From assembly GCA_018894105.1 (NCBI GenBank), contig CM032118.1:29554690-29618689 (forward strand): DNA of 64,000 bases, written 5' to 3'. The stretch is from Jacaranda mimosifolia. Lineage: Eukaryota; Streptophyta; Magnoliopsida; Lamiales; Bignoniaceae. The position numbers and the translations under genes were made by a program. Shown here one piece after another: positions 52,091 to 64,000 of the stretch. The notes beneath the pieces are model-generated. The model ran no database searches, was not told where the DNA came from, and was given only the letters and a program-made list of their open reading frames with translations. The stretch's first letter is position 1. Every line of letters begins with the position of its first letter.

Positions 52091-52552
52091 ATGAGTGCTT
52101 TTAAGGCATTCAAAGCAAATGTTCCAATTGCCTGGAGCCCTAATCTCTACATAACGCTGGTGAGGGGCATTCCGGGTACTAGGAGGCTCCACCGACGCAC
52201 GTTAGAGGCCTTGCGCCTCACTAAATGCAACCGGACTGTCATGCGCTGGAATACGCCTACTGTCCGCGGAATGCTTCAGCAGGTTCTTAATTATTTTTTC
52301 TTGTTTGCAAAACGCAGATTGGTGCTATAATTTCGATCATATTACTGAATATTCTTAGACTGAAATTTATTATCATTTTTTGTTTGATCCTGGCTATGGT
52401 TTGTATTATGAACTTAGGTGAAAAGATTGGTTGTCGTTGAGACCGAGGAAATGCATAATGCTCGGAAGCAGAAAGAAGCCAACCACCTAGCTCTCCGCCC
52501 GCCTTTGGTTGTGAATCATCAATCTGCCCCAGCTGCTAATTCTTCCTCATAA
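52091..52552 (+). CDS. uL30-family ribosomal protein, probably mitochondrial, 108 aa, two exons
   Basis: A structural protein of the large ribosomal subunit. Coding exons: 52091-52282 and 52418-52552 (GT-AG, phase 0), stop TAA 52550-52552. The core has the bacterial-type uL30 features: ITLVRGIPGT near residues 18-27, then HRRTLEALRLTKCNRTVMR and, at the exon junction, PTVRGMLQQVKRLVVVE. The bacterial form (about 60 aa) has the same order: hR/G-x-P, LGLR/K, V, NTP.VRGMI..V.HLV. The N-terminus is short and basic without a clear cleavable presequence. The C-terminus is a low-complexity Pro/Ala/Ser tail. It is the size of the organelle-type single-domain L30, not the ~240-aa cytosolic uL30. Mitochondrial location is inferred from family. 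Confidence 0.9.
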
Positions 52553-55500
52553 TTGCTGAAAATTCTTGAATGGTTAGCTCTTTAGTCTATTTAGATAAAT
52601 ACTTCTTGATGATTTAATCTTATTGTGAATTTTTTGACACACTCAATTAAGTAAATACCTTTGAAGCTGCACTGACGTGGTTTGATACTCAAGTGAGTGG
52701 TTGCTTTCTGCAGTTTCAAGTTGTCCAAGTGAGTGGTTACTTTTTGTGGTTTCAAGTTGTCAAAGTACAATGTCAATTTATGCAGACATATAAGCTGTTC
52801 TGTTCTACTTCCATTAGTTATCTTTCAATTTGGATTTTAAATCTGTAAGCTGAATCTTTTAAGACAGTTTAGATTACATGTAGTTCCATATTTGAGGCTT
52901 TGCATGCCAGAAGCTGGAGTACAACATGGTTTCATTGTTGCAAGTACTTATGTCTTACTGACCGCATGCCCAAAGAGATGGCGATGGTCACTGTTGATGT
53001 ACAAGTTACAGAAAATTAAGCCTAATAATTTAAACTAACTTAAGACTAAGGCTAATAAAACATTTCTCTTTCTTTTTCAATTCCTTAGATCCAATACATG
53101 ATAATGGACCGTAATATATATATTGCCTTCAAAAGAAAAGAAAAGAAAAGAAAAGAAAAGAAAAGAACTGAGTGATATATTTGAGAAAATCCTGTAAAAC
53201 ATTCAAGAGAAAAAGAAAAAAAAATAAAAATTCCAGCGCTAGTTTCTGCGACAAATGAACTGAAAGATTGCATACTGGAAATTTTAGGATGAACTTACCT
53301 CTCTCAATGGTACCTTTGTGATTCCTGAAAAGATTACAGCTGCAAAGCATGCCCAAAACACAATTTGTTTTCTGTTTTCAAGTGTCGCAAGAAACATAAG
53401 GGTGGAATAATCAGAACAATGAAAAATTTCTTTGCAGAGCTAGTACCTTTAATGCTTAAGAGACTGTACAATAGCATAAAATTGTTGATCATAAGTGCAA
53501 TATTGTTCCTTTGCATCATTAATTTTTTCGCTATGCTAGCTGTTTGATGTCTTTCTTGACTCATTACTCCCCCACTACCCATGCCAAATGCGTCACTAGC
53601 AACCTTAAATAGTAAATACTTTAGGAAAACCAGGGTGTTGCAACTGTGATTGATCGATTGATTACCTCAAAAGCCTTGACATGAGTCCTACACAGATAGG
53701 CCTATAACATTCCTCGTCTTTGATGCAGTCAGCAAGGCGAGCCATAATGAAATCTAAACTCGTTGCTAAAACACTTGTAAAATGTGACTAGATCATGGAA
53801 TAGTTGACGTCCAAACAGATTCTGGTTTGAGCTATGCTTTAATAGCATCCATTTTTTCAGGATCAGCCAAGATACCATCAAGAGGGGTAATGCATTATAA
53901 GAATTGCAGTCTGTGTCAGCTTATTTGTTGCATGTGTTGGCCCTAATATTTATTTGCAACCATTTTTTGGATGCATTATTTCAAATAATTTGTATTTTAT
54001 TGGATTCCTCGACGTGTACTCAAGTGTTATCATGTGTTGAGTCTTTTTGTAACTGAAGAAGTTGAATAAACACCTTGTTGGTTTGGTCCAATAATCCATT
54101 ATATGGCGTCACTTCTTATGGGTTGCCTCTCTTATATCATTTTTATTTTCTTATAGGTTGTCTGCATAACAGACCTTCTATGTCAAGTGGTTGATAGTGG
54201 CAACTCACAGTCAAGACCGAACAGATCTTCTATGTCAACTGGTTGATAATGGCAACTCATAGTCAAGATTTAATTAGTGAACTTGGTGGATTTGCAAAAA
54301 ATTGTAGTCCTTTCTACTTCTGAAATCTACTGCTTATTGAAGAATTTGGATCTTATATGAGTGCAATTTGAATGCTAGGAATGGTGCTAAATCATGAGGA
54401 TGTGCTTTCAACTACTCTCTTTGTTTGGCTCCACACATTTCATTGTCTTCTTCTCCTTGAATCCAGTTTCTGCATAACGTGGCTTTTCATAACGTGGCTT
54501 TCTATTTGGGGATCAACTTAGTTGGTAGCTTTTGTGCATGTACAGTTTATCTTCATAAGCTATCGATTCAGAGGAATAACATTTCGAAGATAATCATGAT
54601 GCATGTGCTTTTATCTTTATCTGGTGAAGCTAAAAATTGATCAACTTCCAATTACAAGGATATGCATACTAATGGAAGTACATGGTGACTGAACCATTCC
54701 AAGAATCTCGCTGTTTGTGTTCTGGTGGTGTTAGCGCTAGATGCTGAATCATTGAGAGCCTGTTCTTTTGGCTTTTTCCAAAAAAATTTCATTTTCTCAC
54801 AACAATTATAAAATAGGTACATGTTTTCAAATTTTTCTTTCGAAAAACAAAATTTCAATACCTAAAAAATTCTCACAAAATAATTCCAAAAAATTGTACA
54901 CCCTAATTTTGATCATTACAAATATATATATATATATATATAAATCACTTTTATCCTACAAATTCAATCAAAAAACAACTGATATGACATTGACAATAAA
55001 ATTTGTTTTCTCTCAAATACAAAAAAATAAATAACTCATTTTTAATTTATTTTTCATATTTTTTTTTAAAATAAAAAAAAAACATGACATATTTTTAATT
55101 TAAAAAAAAAAAAAAATTCATTTTTCCAAAATATTTTTTACGAAACACTCAAAAGTCAAAATAACAGGACCTGAGTAAGTGAATAATGAGTTCATTTGAC
55201 TTGAGGAGTCATGAATCCTACTTCTATTAATTCTTCTCGTAAGTAGTGCACATTGAATACCGACCTGATCCCCTCTAATTGATGTCCAAGTCCATCCCAC
55301 GTGCGGATGTCCAAAACTTTGTTTGTAGTAATTCTTTAGCAATAGTTTCGTGCTGTCGGTGAAATGACTGGTAGTTAGACCTTCGTATTGGCAATTTGGC
55401 AAGCAACAAGTGTGATACACTAGTGGTTGTTGGATTTCAGCATCCAACAAAGTGGTAGAAAGAAATAAAAAAACAAGGACTCTTACTATTACAGCTTATG

Positions 55501-55830
55501 AAATTCAATATCTAGTCTGCTTGCTGCTTTCCTCGTAAAATGCCATCAGCTAACAATTAGTTTTGTATATAAATGGCATCTTCCCCGATATGATCATGCT
55601 CAGATATCAATTTAAAATGGACATTGGATTTCTGATTCAACAGAAAGGGGAAACAAATATGATCTGATGACTTGAATGTGGTGCACATACTTTGGCTTTT
55701 TCTTAGAAATTTATAACTATAGTTTGTCCTTGTAATTTCTTCACGAGAAAATATTTTTTGTCTCGAAATACAGTTTCCTTAGAGCTATATCAAAAAATCC
55801 CCCCGAAAATTTCTTTGCGTTTTTATAATT
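52553..55830. other. intergenic DNA between uL30 and GH9 genes
   Basis: No gene recognised. It holds a 36-bp tandem repeat (CAAGTGAGTGGTT... at 52691 and 52727), an (AAAAG)n microsatellite at about 53131-53166 and a ~52-bp tandem duplication at about 54174-54270 (TTCTATGTCAA, TGGTTGATA, ATGGCAACTCA or GTGGCAACTCA). There is also a short AACGTGGCTTT duplication near 54477-54505, and A/T-rich runs at 54770-55130. Confidence 0.55.
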
Positions 55831-58800
55831 TTAAATGGAAGAAACCAATGATAGGGTAGCAGAAGCAGAAGAACTGGAATTATCCTTTTCTAGTGCATTC
55901 AATTTGGCAAAAACTCCAACCAGTGGAGCAGTGTTATAGGTGCAAGCCTCAGTTTGCACGAAGTTTCCTCGTCCATCAATGAAATCATCGTTGCCATCGG
56001 GTCCACCAACCAGGGCTCCGACAAGGACATTCGGGTTCGGATCATGACGACCATACCAGTAATCATACCCCTGAGTGCACCCTACGAAAACCTTGCTATC
56101 TCTGTATGATTCCATGGATGCACCTCTGTGGTGCACTCTCTTGGGATAGGCAGGTCCATAGCCGACCAAATAGCTCAGTCCCATAGGGTTGGAGCCCAAA
56201 ATGTAAGCCACCTGTGATTTGACAAAGGAGAGGATCTCATGGAATCCCACTGAATCTGTGTGGCAGTTGAGCATTTGATTGGTGGAATGGAGGTGATCAG
56301 AGTAGACTGTGAGCAGGAAAATTGCAGTGGAAACATACTGCATGTTGTTCCATTGGCGAGTGAAGAGGAGTCCAGCTGGGGTGCGATGCACGTTAGTGGA
56401 ATTGTTCTTGTTCAAGCAAGCACATATATAGTGCTGTGCCTTTGAGCGGTATTGTTGGAGGATCTGCTTCTGTTGTTTGTTTTTACCTTCTATTGGCAAC
56501 TGCAAGTATACAAAGTTATATGTATAATTATAATTAATTAATAAAAAGGATGTAATATGTGTCGAGTCCCTATGGGCTATGACATTTGAGAGTTAAGTTT
56601 TTTCTTTTGACGTGTAGAAAGACTTCGGAATTCCGTAGTTAGTCAATGTTTATGGCTAAAATTTATCATTAACTATTGCACACCAGTAAATGACGGCAAA
56701 TTGGCAAAATTAATGTGAAGAAAAATTTATAATTTATTGGATTCCCATTTGAAAGAACATGGCAATAGGAAAAAAAGACATTTTGTCGCTTTTTGCTCGA
56801 TTTAAACTTCAACTGATTATGCTGCAATCAAATCTATGTATTCTTAGTTCTATTGGCGCCTCATAGGGGTAGGAAGGGAAAGAAATTCTGAATTTTTTTT
56901 TTTTGATTTGGCATTGATGAGGGTGGTGATGAGCTGAAACTTGAAAGGGGGAGATCGACGAACCAAATTTATTAAAGGGTGGACTGGAGGGTACCCTTTG
57001 TCCCCATTGAAGTGAATGCTAATTATGACCAACATATATACTTAAAAAGAAAAGGCCAAATGAGCATCAAATGCCTGCCTAGGCCTTGGTTCATGAATAT
57101 CATAAATTCATTTCGTGAAAATATGCAAATTCCCTCTTCATATATATATAATCGACATGAAGAGGCTAAGGAGAGGGCGAAAGTAAAATTACCATAGAGG
57201 CAATGACTTGGAGACCAGCATACTTAACATCCCAGCTGAATTCTGTAATGGCCCAAGTGATCCCACCAAAGGAGAGGGCATTATCAATGGCATAATTCAA
57301 GTAATGTATATTGTCGGTGGCCTTATATAGCCACAAGGCTGCCCATAACAACTCATCCATGTATCCGCTCACCGACGTGTAATATCCCTTTGCTCCTTCT
57401 ATGCTCTCGTCATATTTCCCTCTAATCTTGTCACCAAACTCGAACAACTGCAAAACAAACATGTTCAGTCCCACTCCAATATTTGTTCTTTCTTTTTACA
57501 CTTGAAAAACCCTTTATTATCAACTAAACTTCATGCAATTAATACATCAAGATTCTTATTGACAATGAAATATGTGGTGGGTATCTTCTACACATAAATT
57601 CCTAAGTGACTAGTACTTTGGTCTTTCGATATAACATTTTAAAGTTTAACGAGATTCACATATCTTAAATATTTAGCGTGTATAAACATCAATATTTAAT
57701 GTTAATCGTGACTGCCATGTGTGTATCACTCTTCACTAAAATTTTAAATTTGAATATTGTAAGTTAATTGTAAGAAATCACAATTACTATAAGCTATAGA
57801 TGAAAAGTTAGATGTCCCGTTTGTTTTGAGGAAGTAAAATTTTGGAGGAACATTCTCATAATCCTAGTTTCTAATTCCTCCACGTAATGTTATTAATTAT
57901 TTTTTCAAACTAGTTTTGTTAGAAACAAGAAGCAAGATTAGGTTAAGCCATATTAATAATAATGAGCAAAAGACCTACCCCTGCTGCTCCTCTAACAACC
58001 TCATTAACTAACTTACCTGTTGTGCATGCTCCAAGAGAAGGTGGGAGTAATGTGGGTTTGTTCTCCTAAACACAATTGAGGCGGCCGCCATGGCCGCCGC
58101 CATCTCCCCGGCCACCTCCGATCCCGGGTTGTCCTCATCCAACTTGTAAGCTCGCCGGGACGTCGTCATGTCCTCCGGCCGCTGCCAGCACAGGTGATCG
58201 GTGTCGCCATCACCCACCTGTTCAACAGCATCATTAATTCTTAATTAATTAACCATCATTATGCCCCTAAATTATCTCACAAAGCACGAGATAATTGCGT
58301 ACTTTGCTTTAATATAAGACATGTTTCTCGTCTGTAGACTGTAACCGACACTAGACTTTGCTTTAGACTGACTTAGAAAGACAAGATTTGAAAATTTGGA
58401 CCCACGTCTGAAATCAGGGGCGTTTATCACTGCCTGATCACTATTCATTAGTGCTGCTCTGTCCAAGATTTCAAAGCACTTCACTTCTCCGGCGTGATTG
58501 GGGGATTAAAATTAAAGCCCACAACTTTTTGTACTAAAAATTGTGCATATAATGCGCTAGTTATTCTTTTCCCCCAATTTTTTTTTCAAAAAATTTCAAA
58601 AGAAACAAGGCCACCCACAAAATTAAAGTTGAAAAAGAAATATTACCTGAGCCCAAAGAACATGAGGATGAGTGTGTGCTTTAATGAAATAATCAGTCCC
58701 CCACTTGATGGCTTCAAGGGCATGCCTGAGTTCACCGGCGGCGGCCATTTGATCCCGGAATTCAATGACACCCCATGACAGCATTGTAATAGTGAAGGCC

Positions 58801-59262
58801 ATTGGCAGACCAAACTTTACATTATCACCAGCATCATAGTACCCTCCTACCAAGTCCACCTACAGAAAGCCCCCTCAAACTCAATAATGCTAGTCACAAA
58901 TTTAGCTCAATTTCATGAAACAACAAAAAGTAACATGCTAGTACAGAACTCTTTAAATGCATTAAGTACAAGAATTAAAATTATAGGGCCAGGGAATAGA
59001 AAGTAGGTACCCCTTGTTCGAGGCCGTCGGTGAGGCCGGAATGGTGGCGCCACGTCACTCTCTGGTTGTACGGCAGGCGGCCGGAGCGCTGCGCCTCAAA
59101 GTAGAGGAGGCTCTTGGAGAGGGCATCTCCATAATCAAAGAATTGAGACAAAGAAAGAGTGGGAAAGAGGGAAAGAATTAAAACTAAGAAATATTGGCCC
59201 GGAAAAGGCTTCCATTTGTATTGATATTGGCATTGGCATTGCCTTTTCTCCCCCATCCCCAT
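55831..59262 (-). CDS. endo-1,4-beta-D-glucanase, glycoside hydrolase family 9, 529 aa, five exons
   Basis: Hydrolyses internal beta-1,4 bonds of cellulose-like glucans in the cell wall. Minus-strand coding exons: 59262-59011, 58859-58647, 58217-58017, 57447-57193 and 56499-55831, all GT-AG, one open frame of 530 codons with the stop at 55833-55831. A hydrophobic segment at about residues 24-40 ([15 protein letters not shown]), after a polar Gln/Cys/Lys N-terminus, looks like a signal peptide with a long n-region. The catalytic domain starts [25 protein letters not shown] (93-97) holds the base Asp pair, [15 protein letters not shown] includes His430/431 (GH9 signature 1), and [17 protein letters not shown] carries Asp482, Arg484 and catalytic acid Glu491 (signature 2). 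There is no CBM49 at the C-terminus, only a Ser-rich tail, so it is a secreted class B type. The long N-terminus could also act as an anchor. Confidence 0.96.
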
Positions 59263-60033
59263 TGCTTAGATCAATTCTGATGTTTGATTTTGTTCAGCTG
59301 CCTGCCTGTCTGCCTATCCCTTTCTTTCCTTTTCTCCATCTTTATATAACATTTGCGAAGCAGACTGGCACGTGCCTTGGGGAATTTTTTGCATGAGATC
59401 ATTATTGTTTAATTTTGCAGTTTTAAGACTAATTAATATTTCTTGTAAATATAATTAGTTAAGAAAAATCTTGATTTTACAGCAATTTAAATGTGGAGGG
59501 AGGGAGGTCGACTTCAAGATCCATGGATTTGGAGGTGGGTTAAGTCATATTCTTCCATTGACCTACAGAGTCCATGATATTTTATGTTATGTACTTGTGA
59601 GTGTTTGTTTCATGTGCATAAAGTGGGTTTATAACAGTTCTCCAGTGAGTAAAGGAAAAATCAGATTCTTACCATATGAACAATGGCGTTACTTTTAGGA
59701 AAAAATTGGGTGTGCTGTGTGCAGATATGCCAAAGCCAGATCATAATCATTTCTATATTTGAAAAAGGGCAGAGCTATAGAATAGAAATATAGAATGGAT
59801 GCCGGCTCCAATTGCGCTGTAAAATTGCCGCTGTATGCCAAATTTTGCCGCTTCTATCCTTAGTTCTGACTTCTGATCCACAGTCCACACACACCGAATT
59901 ATTTAGCACTATATATCCATTCCCACCCGATGGGAGTTTGACGCATTACTAGTTACTATTTTTATTTATTTGTTTTTTTTAAAACTCGACTGAATTTTAA
60001 TCAATTATAATTGATCCTGATTAAGAGAGTCCT
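59263..60033. other. 5' region of the GH9 gene and intergenic DNA
   Basis: The minus-strand promoter lies at the left of this stretch. The rest has no coding pattern that I recognise. Confidence 0.5.
59341..59350 (-). promoter_or_regulatory. TATA box of the GH9 gene
   Basis: On the minus strand GTTATATAAA is about 80 bp upstream of the ATG at 59262, a normal position for a short 5' UTR. Confidence 0.6.
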
Positions 60034-60230
60034 TAGCTGCATTTATTTAAAAATATTTATAAGCTTGTATGCCTTACTAAATATTTTCGAAACTTATAAA
60101 ACATTAGATCTAGTTTTACAAGTTTTTCTAAGCCTTTAAACAATATAATATTTTGAAGTTTGTAAAATGTTAATTATGATAATTTTATAATAATATAATT
60201 AAAATTACTGGAATTTTAAATACTTATAAT
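60034..60230 (-). mobile_element. decayed half-copy of the 14.3/50.3-kb MITE family
   Basis: Blocks such as TTTATTTAAAAATATTTATAA, ACTTATAAAACATTAGATCT and TGTTAATTATGATAATTTTA keep the order seen in copy A (14308-14500). The other terminus is missing or unrecognisable. Confidence 0.4.
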
Positions 60231-60581
60231 ATAATTAATAATATTATATATTAATTTGTATGTATAAGCATTTATACATATTATCATATATATATATGTG
60301 TGTGTAAACTATTTATTATTATAAATAGTAATAAATAAGAGTATTTATTATACATTGTTTATTATATTAAAAAAACTATTTATAACTATATATATTCGTA
60401 TGTTTATACTATTTTTTTAATGTGTTTATAATATATTATGATAAAATATACCTCAAATTTAAAAGTAATATTTATAAATAATAAATACAGTACGTTATTA
60501 CAATATTACACAAATATTAAATGAATAATTGCTATTTTTGTTAAATTTTAAAATACAAAATAATAGTAACTTATACATAAT

Positions 60582-61220
60582 AATATTATAATTACTTTTA
60601 ATTTGTAAACATTATATATATTATATTGTTGAGAAAAATGCATGAAAATGCATGTGGTGTAGTGGTCAGTTACTCATTTGAGGATATTTTTTAATTTTGA
60701 GGATATTTTTTAACGGTTATTTGAGGATATTTTTTAATTTTCACATAAATTCTTGAATGACGTCAACAAATTTATTAAATGAGGTTAACAAGTCTTCAAA
60801 AATTTTCGATTCAGCGAAATATTAGGAGCTCATAGCAAATTTTTGGGTTTATTTGTAATTGAATCAAACCTTAAGGGTTGTATGTAATTAACTCAAATCA
60901 AAATGTTAGTAGGTTCTTTTATAAATAAATCAAACTTGAGGGGCTCTTTTATAAATATATAACAGTTTTTGTCAAAGATTTAATGAAAAATTACGACGGA
61001 GGACCAAAAATGTTAAAAAAATTATAAATTTGGACTAAAAATGGTTAAGTGTCAATTTTTAGGACTAACAATGAAAACACGGTTGTATTGTGGGACTAAA
61101 AGTGTAATTTTTTCCATAAAAATATTATAATTACTTTTTAATTTGTAAACATTATATATATTATATTGTTGAGACAAATGCATGAAAATGCATGTGGTGT
61201 AGTGATTAGTTACTCATTTA
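60582..61220. repeat. ~99-bp direct repeat 540 bp apart, with a SINE-like segment
   Basis: 60582-60680 and 61121-61220 are nearly identical (60601 and 61141 start the same 30 bases). Between them are three copies of TTGAGGATATTTTTTAA (60676-60740) and a stretch with repeated GGACTAAAA phrases (61035-61100). See the separate SINE entry for the second copy. Confidence 0.9.
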
Positions 61221-61265
61221 AACAAAATAAAGGTCTTGACTTCGAATTCAAGAGGAAGCAAAGTC
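61176..61265 (+). mobile_element. tRNA-derived SINE-like head
   Basis: TGGTGTAGTGATTAG at about 61195-61209 resembles a pol III A box. TTGACTTCGAATTCAAG at about 61236-61252 resembles a tRNA T-arm with B box (consensus GGTTCGAATCC), about 30 bp downstream. The upstream copy at 60655 has only the A-box part. No full cloverleaf can be drawn, so this is not a tRNA gene. Confidence 0.5.
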
Positions 61266-61284
61266 CAATGTTAATATTTTTAAC

Positions 61285-61602
61285 CCATTAAAATTAGTGA
61301 TCGAAATATGCAGTCACTAGTCGGTCACTGATTAGTGAACGCCTAGTAACATACACAAATTTTTTCAAATTTTTTTAAATGATTAGTGATCGCAATTGGA
61401 GGTCACTAATTAGTGAACGAAATTAGTGACTGACACAAATTTGTGATGAGGGTTTTAGTGACCGATCTGAACGGTCACTAAAAGATACAAATTACTGACG
61501 AGGGTTTTAGTGACCCATCCAATCGGTCACTAAATCTGTTAATGACTGATTTTTGCATATTTAGTGACTGATTTTGCGGTCACTAATATTTTTTTTATAG
61601 TG
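61285..61602. mobile_element. terminal part of a CACTA (En/Spm) transposon
   Basis: Ends ATTTTTTTTATAGTG at 61602, the reverse complement of CACTATAAAAAAAAT. The preceding 300 bp hold at least eight copies, in both orientations, of a TTAGTGACCG / CGGTCACTAA motif, as in CACTA subterminal regions. The opposite CACTA end was not found within the window, so this is a fragment or a small derivative. Confidence 0.55.
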
Positions 61603-62069
61603 AATTTAATTTGTACATCAAATTATAATTTCTTCTATTTAACAGGTCAATTATAATTGATTAATGTCATATATGATTATCAGTTGTTGGGTGGATCATT
61701 ACTAAAACTTCAAACTTAAACAAATGATAGTATAGTACATAGATACGCCCAAGTAAATGGATCGGGCATTTGGTTAGGTATGGGTTTGGCGTGTTATAGT
61801 TTTAGGAGACCAACCCCCCTAACTATGCTTAGATATTTTAAAATGAAAAATTTGTTATTATAGGCGCCCTTACTCTTTTTTGCGTTAAAATTTTTTACCT
61901 TTTAATAACAAAACAATGTACTTATGCTGTTAAAAGATATGATTGTCCACATCAACTATTCAAGCATTGAGGCAATTAGCCCTATACTGCCTGAAATGCT
62001 TTATTTTCCATGGCATAATGATTGAATTATGCATATGAAGTTCAAGAGATTAATGATGAACCATGCAAG
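61603..62069. other. AT-rich intergenic DNA, nothing recognised
   Basis: No coding pattern, strong repeats or known element ends. Confidence 0.5.
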
Positions 62070-64000
62070 TGTTGGAATAAAACCCAGCAAGCCAATTAGA
62101 TTGACATGTAAACTATTTTACTTATAATACAATCTTGATTGAATAATATTATTTTTATATGGCCATCTTCATCTTATGCTCATATTACTTCACTAGCATA
62201 TGGTTGAAGCCCTTAGATCACATGAGACTACGGGACTTGGTCAGTTCACTGAGTGGTGATTATGGAATAAGTATTACACGGTCGTGATCTTAAATATCCC
62301 AAGTCATAGAATCTTAAGAGATTGGGCATCTAAGATTCGGATAGACTTGCACTAACAATGCATAAATCCGAGGGTTGGATGTTGCTCCGTTCCATGAGCA
62401 AACCATATGTGATATGGGTGCATGTTAGTGGGTACTTGTTAGAGAATAAGGCACTAAAGACCCACCCGGAGATCCCACTAGATAGCCATAGTGGCAAGTT
62501 GATAGTGACTAGTTCTCCAGCTTACACTAGTGCATATAATTAGTCCTTTAACCTGAGGATCTATTGTCACCTTGTGTTTAGGTTCTCATGCTTTGACTCT
62601 TCCCTGGCCACTTAGTGGGTGTTTCGGTGGTGATTGGGCATGAGCTACTTAGACATAGAGGTTTATGAGATCCAAGATGGAATCTGACTCCTCGTCTTTG
62701 TGAAGGGAGAATACATCTCCTATGTGTTCTATGATGATCGATTCCAAGGAGTCCTTGGCCAAGGCAGTGTGACAATTTGAAAAAGGAGTTCTCCAAAGAT
62801 GAGGTCACAAAAGAAATCGAACATTAAGAATAATGCATAGCATTGAGGCTATTAGGGAGCTGAAAAATATCTTGTCCTAGGCCTCTTCATGGAGATAGAA
62901 GACGGAAGGACCGTATTTGCATGGTACGCATAAAGCTAGAATGGTTCACTATAAGCATTCATTCGGCTAATTGTTAGGCTCTATGGGCTTGAGGTTGAAC
63001 ATCAATCATGGAGATTGGGTACTCTTCAATTAATAGAGATTAATTGATGTTAGTCAGTTAGTTTAAAAGGAGTTTTAAACTAACGTGAATATATGATATT
63101 CTAAAGTCACAAATATTGTGAGTTCATGTCCAATGAGCGGTAGAACCTAGTAGGTTACACACAAAAGTCTATTGAAAATCCTAAATAATGAGGAGGAATT
63201 TTCTAAGTGTTAGAAAAGTTTCAAGAGGACCGAAAATGTGAGGAAGAAATCTTGATGCAATTTTTAGTCATTTAGTTTCATCAATTTAATTGTTAAATTA
63301 ATCCAATTAAATTAATTGTTAATTTAATTGGTACCACATGATTATCAATTAATCAAGTCAAACTTAAAGAGTTAAGTTTGGTGACTTAAATGTTAAGTCA
63401 ATATTTAATTAAATTAAAGTGTTTAATTTAATTAAATGGAAGAATGAGTTTTGGAGGAAAATTTAAAATTAAAATTGCAAGTTGGCATGCTTAGTTGGCA
63501 ATCCCCCTTGAGCAAGGTGTGATGCCACCTTGGTATCATACCATCCTCCCTCTATATATAGATATAGAGGGGGGGGGGGGGGCAGCCAAAAAGAAAAATC
63601 AGTCACACTTTTTGCATTTAATTGTTAGATCAAAAATTCCCTCCAAAAGTGATTCTCTCATGAGTTGAGGTTTCACTCTCTTCTTCCTCCCCTTCATTTT
63701 CGGTCTTCAACCCAGCTCTCTTCCTTCTTGATTTTTCCAGCTAAATTGATAAGGAAAGGATAATCCAAAGGTGTGTGGACTTTGATATTAGAGGCAAGAC
63801 GTATTACGGATTGCTTGCTTTGGTGACCCTTTGTTCCAGCAGAAATTTTGAGGTCTCTGTCCGATATCTTGCCGAAGGAGTCTGGTGGTGAATTTTATAT
63901 CTTGATGCTCATCTTTGAGTCAGCTTTCATTTGGTCTAGATTTGATTGAATTACAAGGTGATTTTCTAGATCAAACATTAATCACGCCTAGCTACGCCAG
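62070..64000 (+). mobile_element. left part of a large LTR (>1.9 kb), cut by the window end
   Basis: Starts TGTTGGAATAAAACCC, a common plant LTR start. A TATA-like TCTATATATA at 63551-63560, followed by a G run at about 63568-63582 and a TC-rich leader (63660-63740), looks like an LTR promoter and R region. The long stretch before it is non-coding. The right end, primer-binding site and any coding part lie outside the window, so class (LTR of a full element, solo LTR or non-autonomous derivative) is open. Confidence 0.5.

Noticed and set aside
61190..61260. tRNA gene
   Set aside because: A-box-like and B-box-like segments are present, but no acceptor stem or complete cloverleaf can be drawn; better explained as a SINE remnant.
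62578..62808. Frames at 62.4-62.8 kb on both strands
   Set aside because: They fall inside the long LTR-like sequence, are short, and lack any protein motif.

Overview
This window is nuclear DNA from a flowering plant, most likely a eudicot. It is AT-rich, its genes carry GT-AG introns, two of the encoded proteins belong to plant organelle or plant-specific pathways, and most of the space between genes is filled with decayed transposable elements. I cannot name the species from sequence alone. No prokaryotic operon, CRISPR array, rRNA or functional tRNA gene was seen.

Layout. 1-2.1 kb: a decayed PIF/Harbinger DNA transposon (DDE transposase and Myb/SANT-like ORF, both minus strand, cut by the left edge). 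2.1-23 kb: AT-rich intergenic DNA with no convincing host gene. It holds a region with repetitive ends (7.5-11.8 kb) into which a MITE is inserted, a ~114-bp tandem repeat, strong hairpins, and a head-to-head pair of MITEs (14.3-15.1 kb). 23.1-36.6 kb: an old Ty3/gypsy element of the Tat type with 0.82-kb LTRs, degenerate gag-protease-RT-RNase H (two RNase H domains)-integrase, and an extra antisense gene between integrase and the 3' LTR. The 3' LTR is split by a hAT-like element, which is itself split by a solo LTR of a related family. 36.6-62 kb: gene-rich part. The genes in order are GDP-L-galactose phosphorylase (VTC2/VTC5 type, plus, with its conserved non-AUG uORF), plastid aspartate carbamoyltransferase (PYRB, plus), a small uL30-family ribosomal protein (plus) and a GH9 endo-1,4-beta-glucanase (minus). 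Several hAT-like MITEs with about 8-bp target duplications lie between and inside these genes. 60.5-64 kb: SINE-like DNA, one CACTA-type terminus, and the first ~1.9 kb of a large LTR that runs off the right edge.

The four host genes are not one pathway: ascorbate synthesis (Smirnoff-Wheeler), de novo pyrimidine synthesis, organelle translation and cell-wall remodelling. All four have complete, uninterrupted reading frames after splicing. In contrast, every transposon coding region carries stops, frameshifts or lost catalytic residues, so none looks capable of moving itself.
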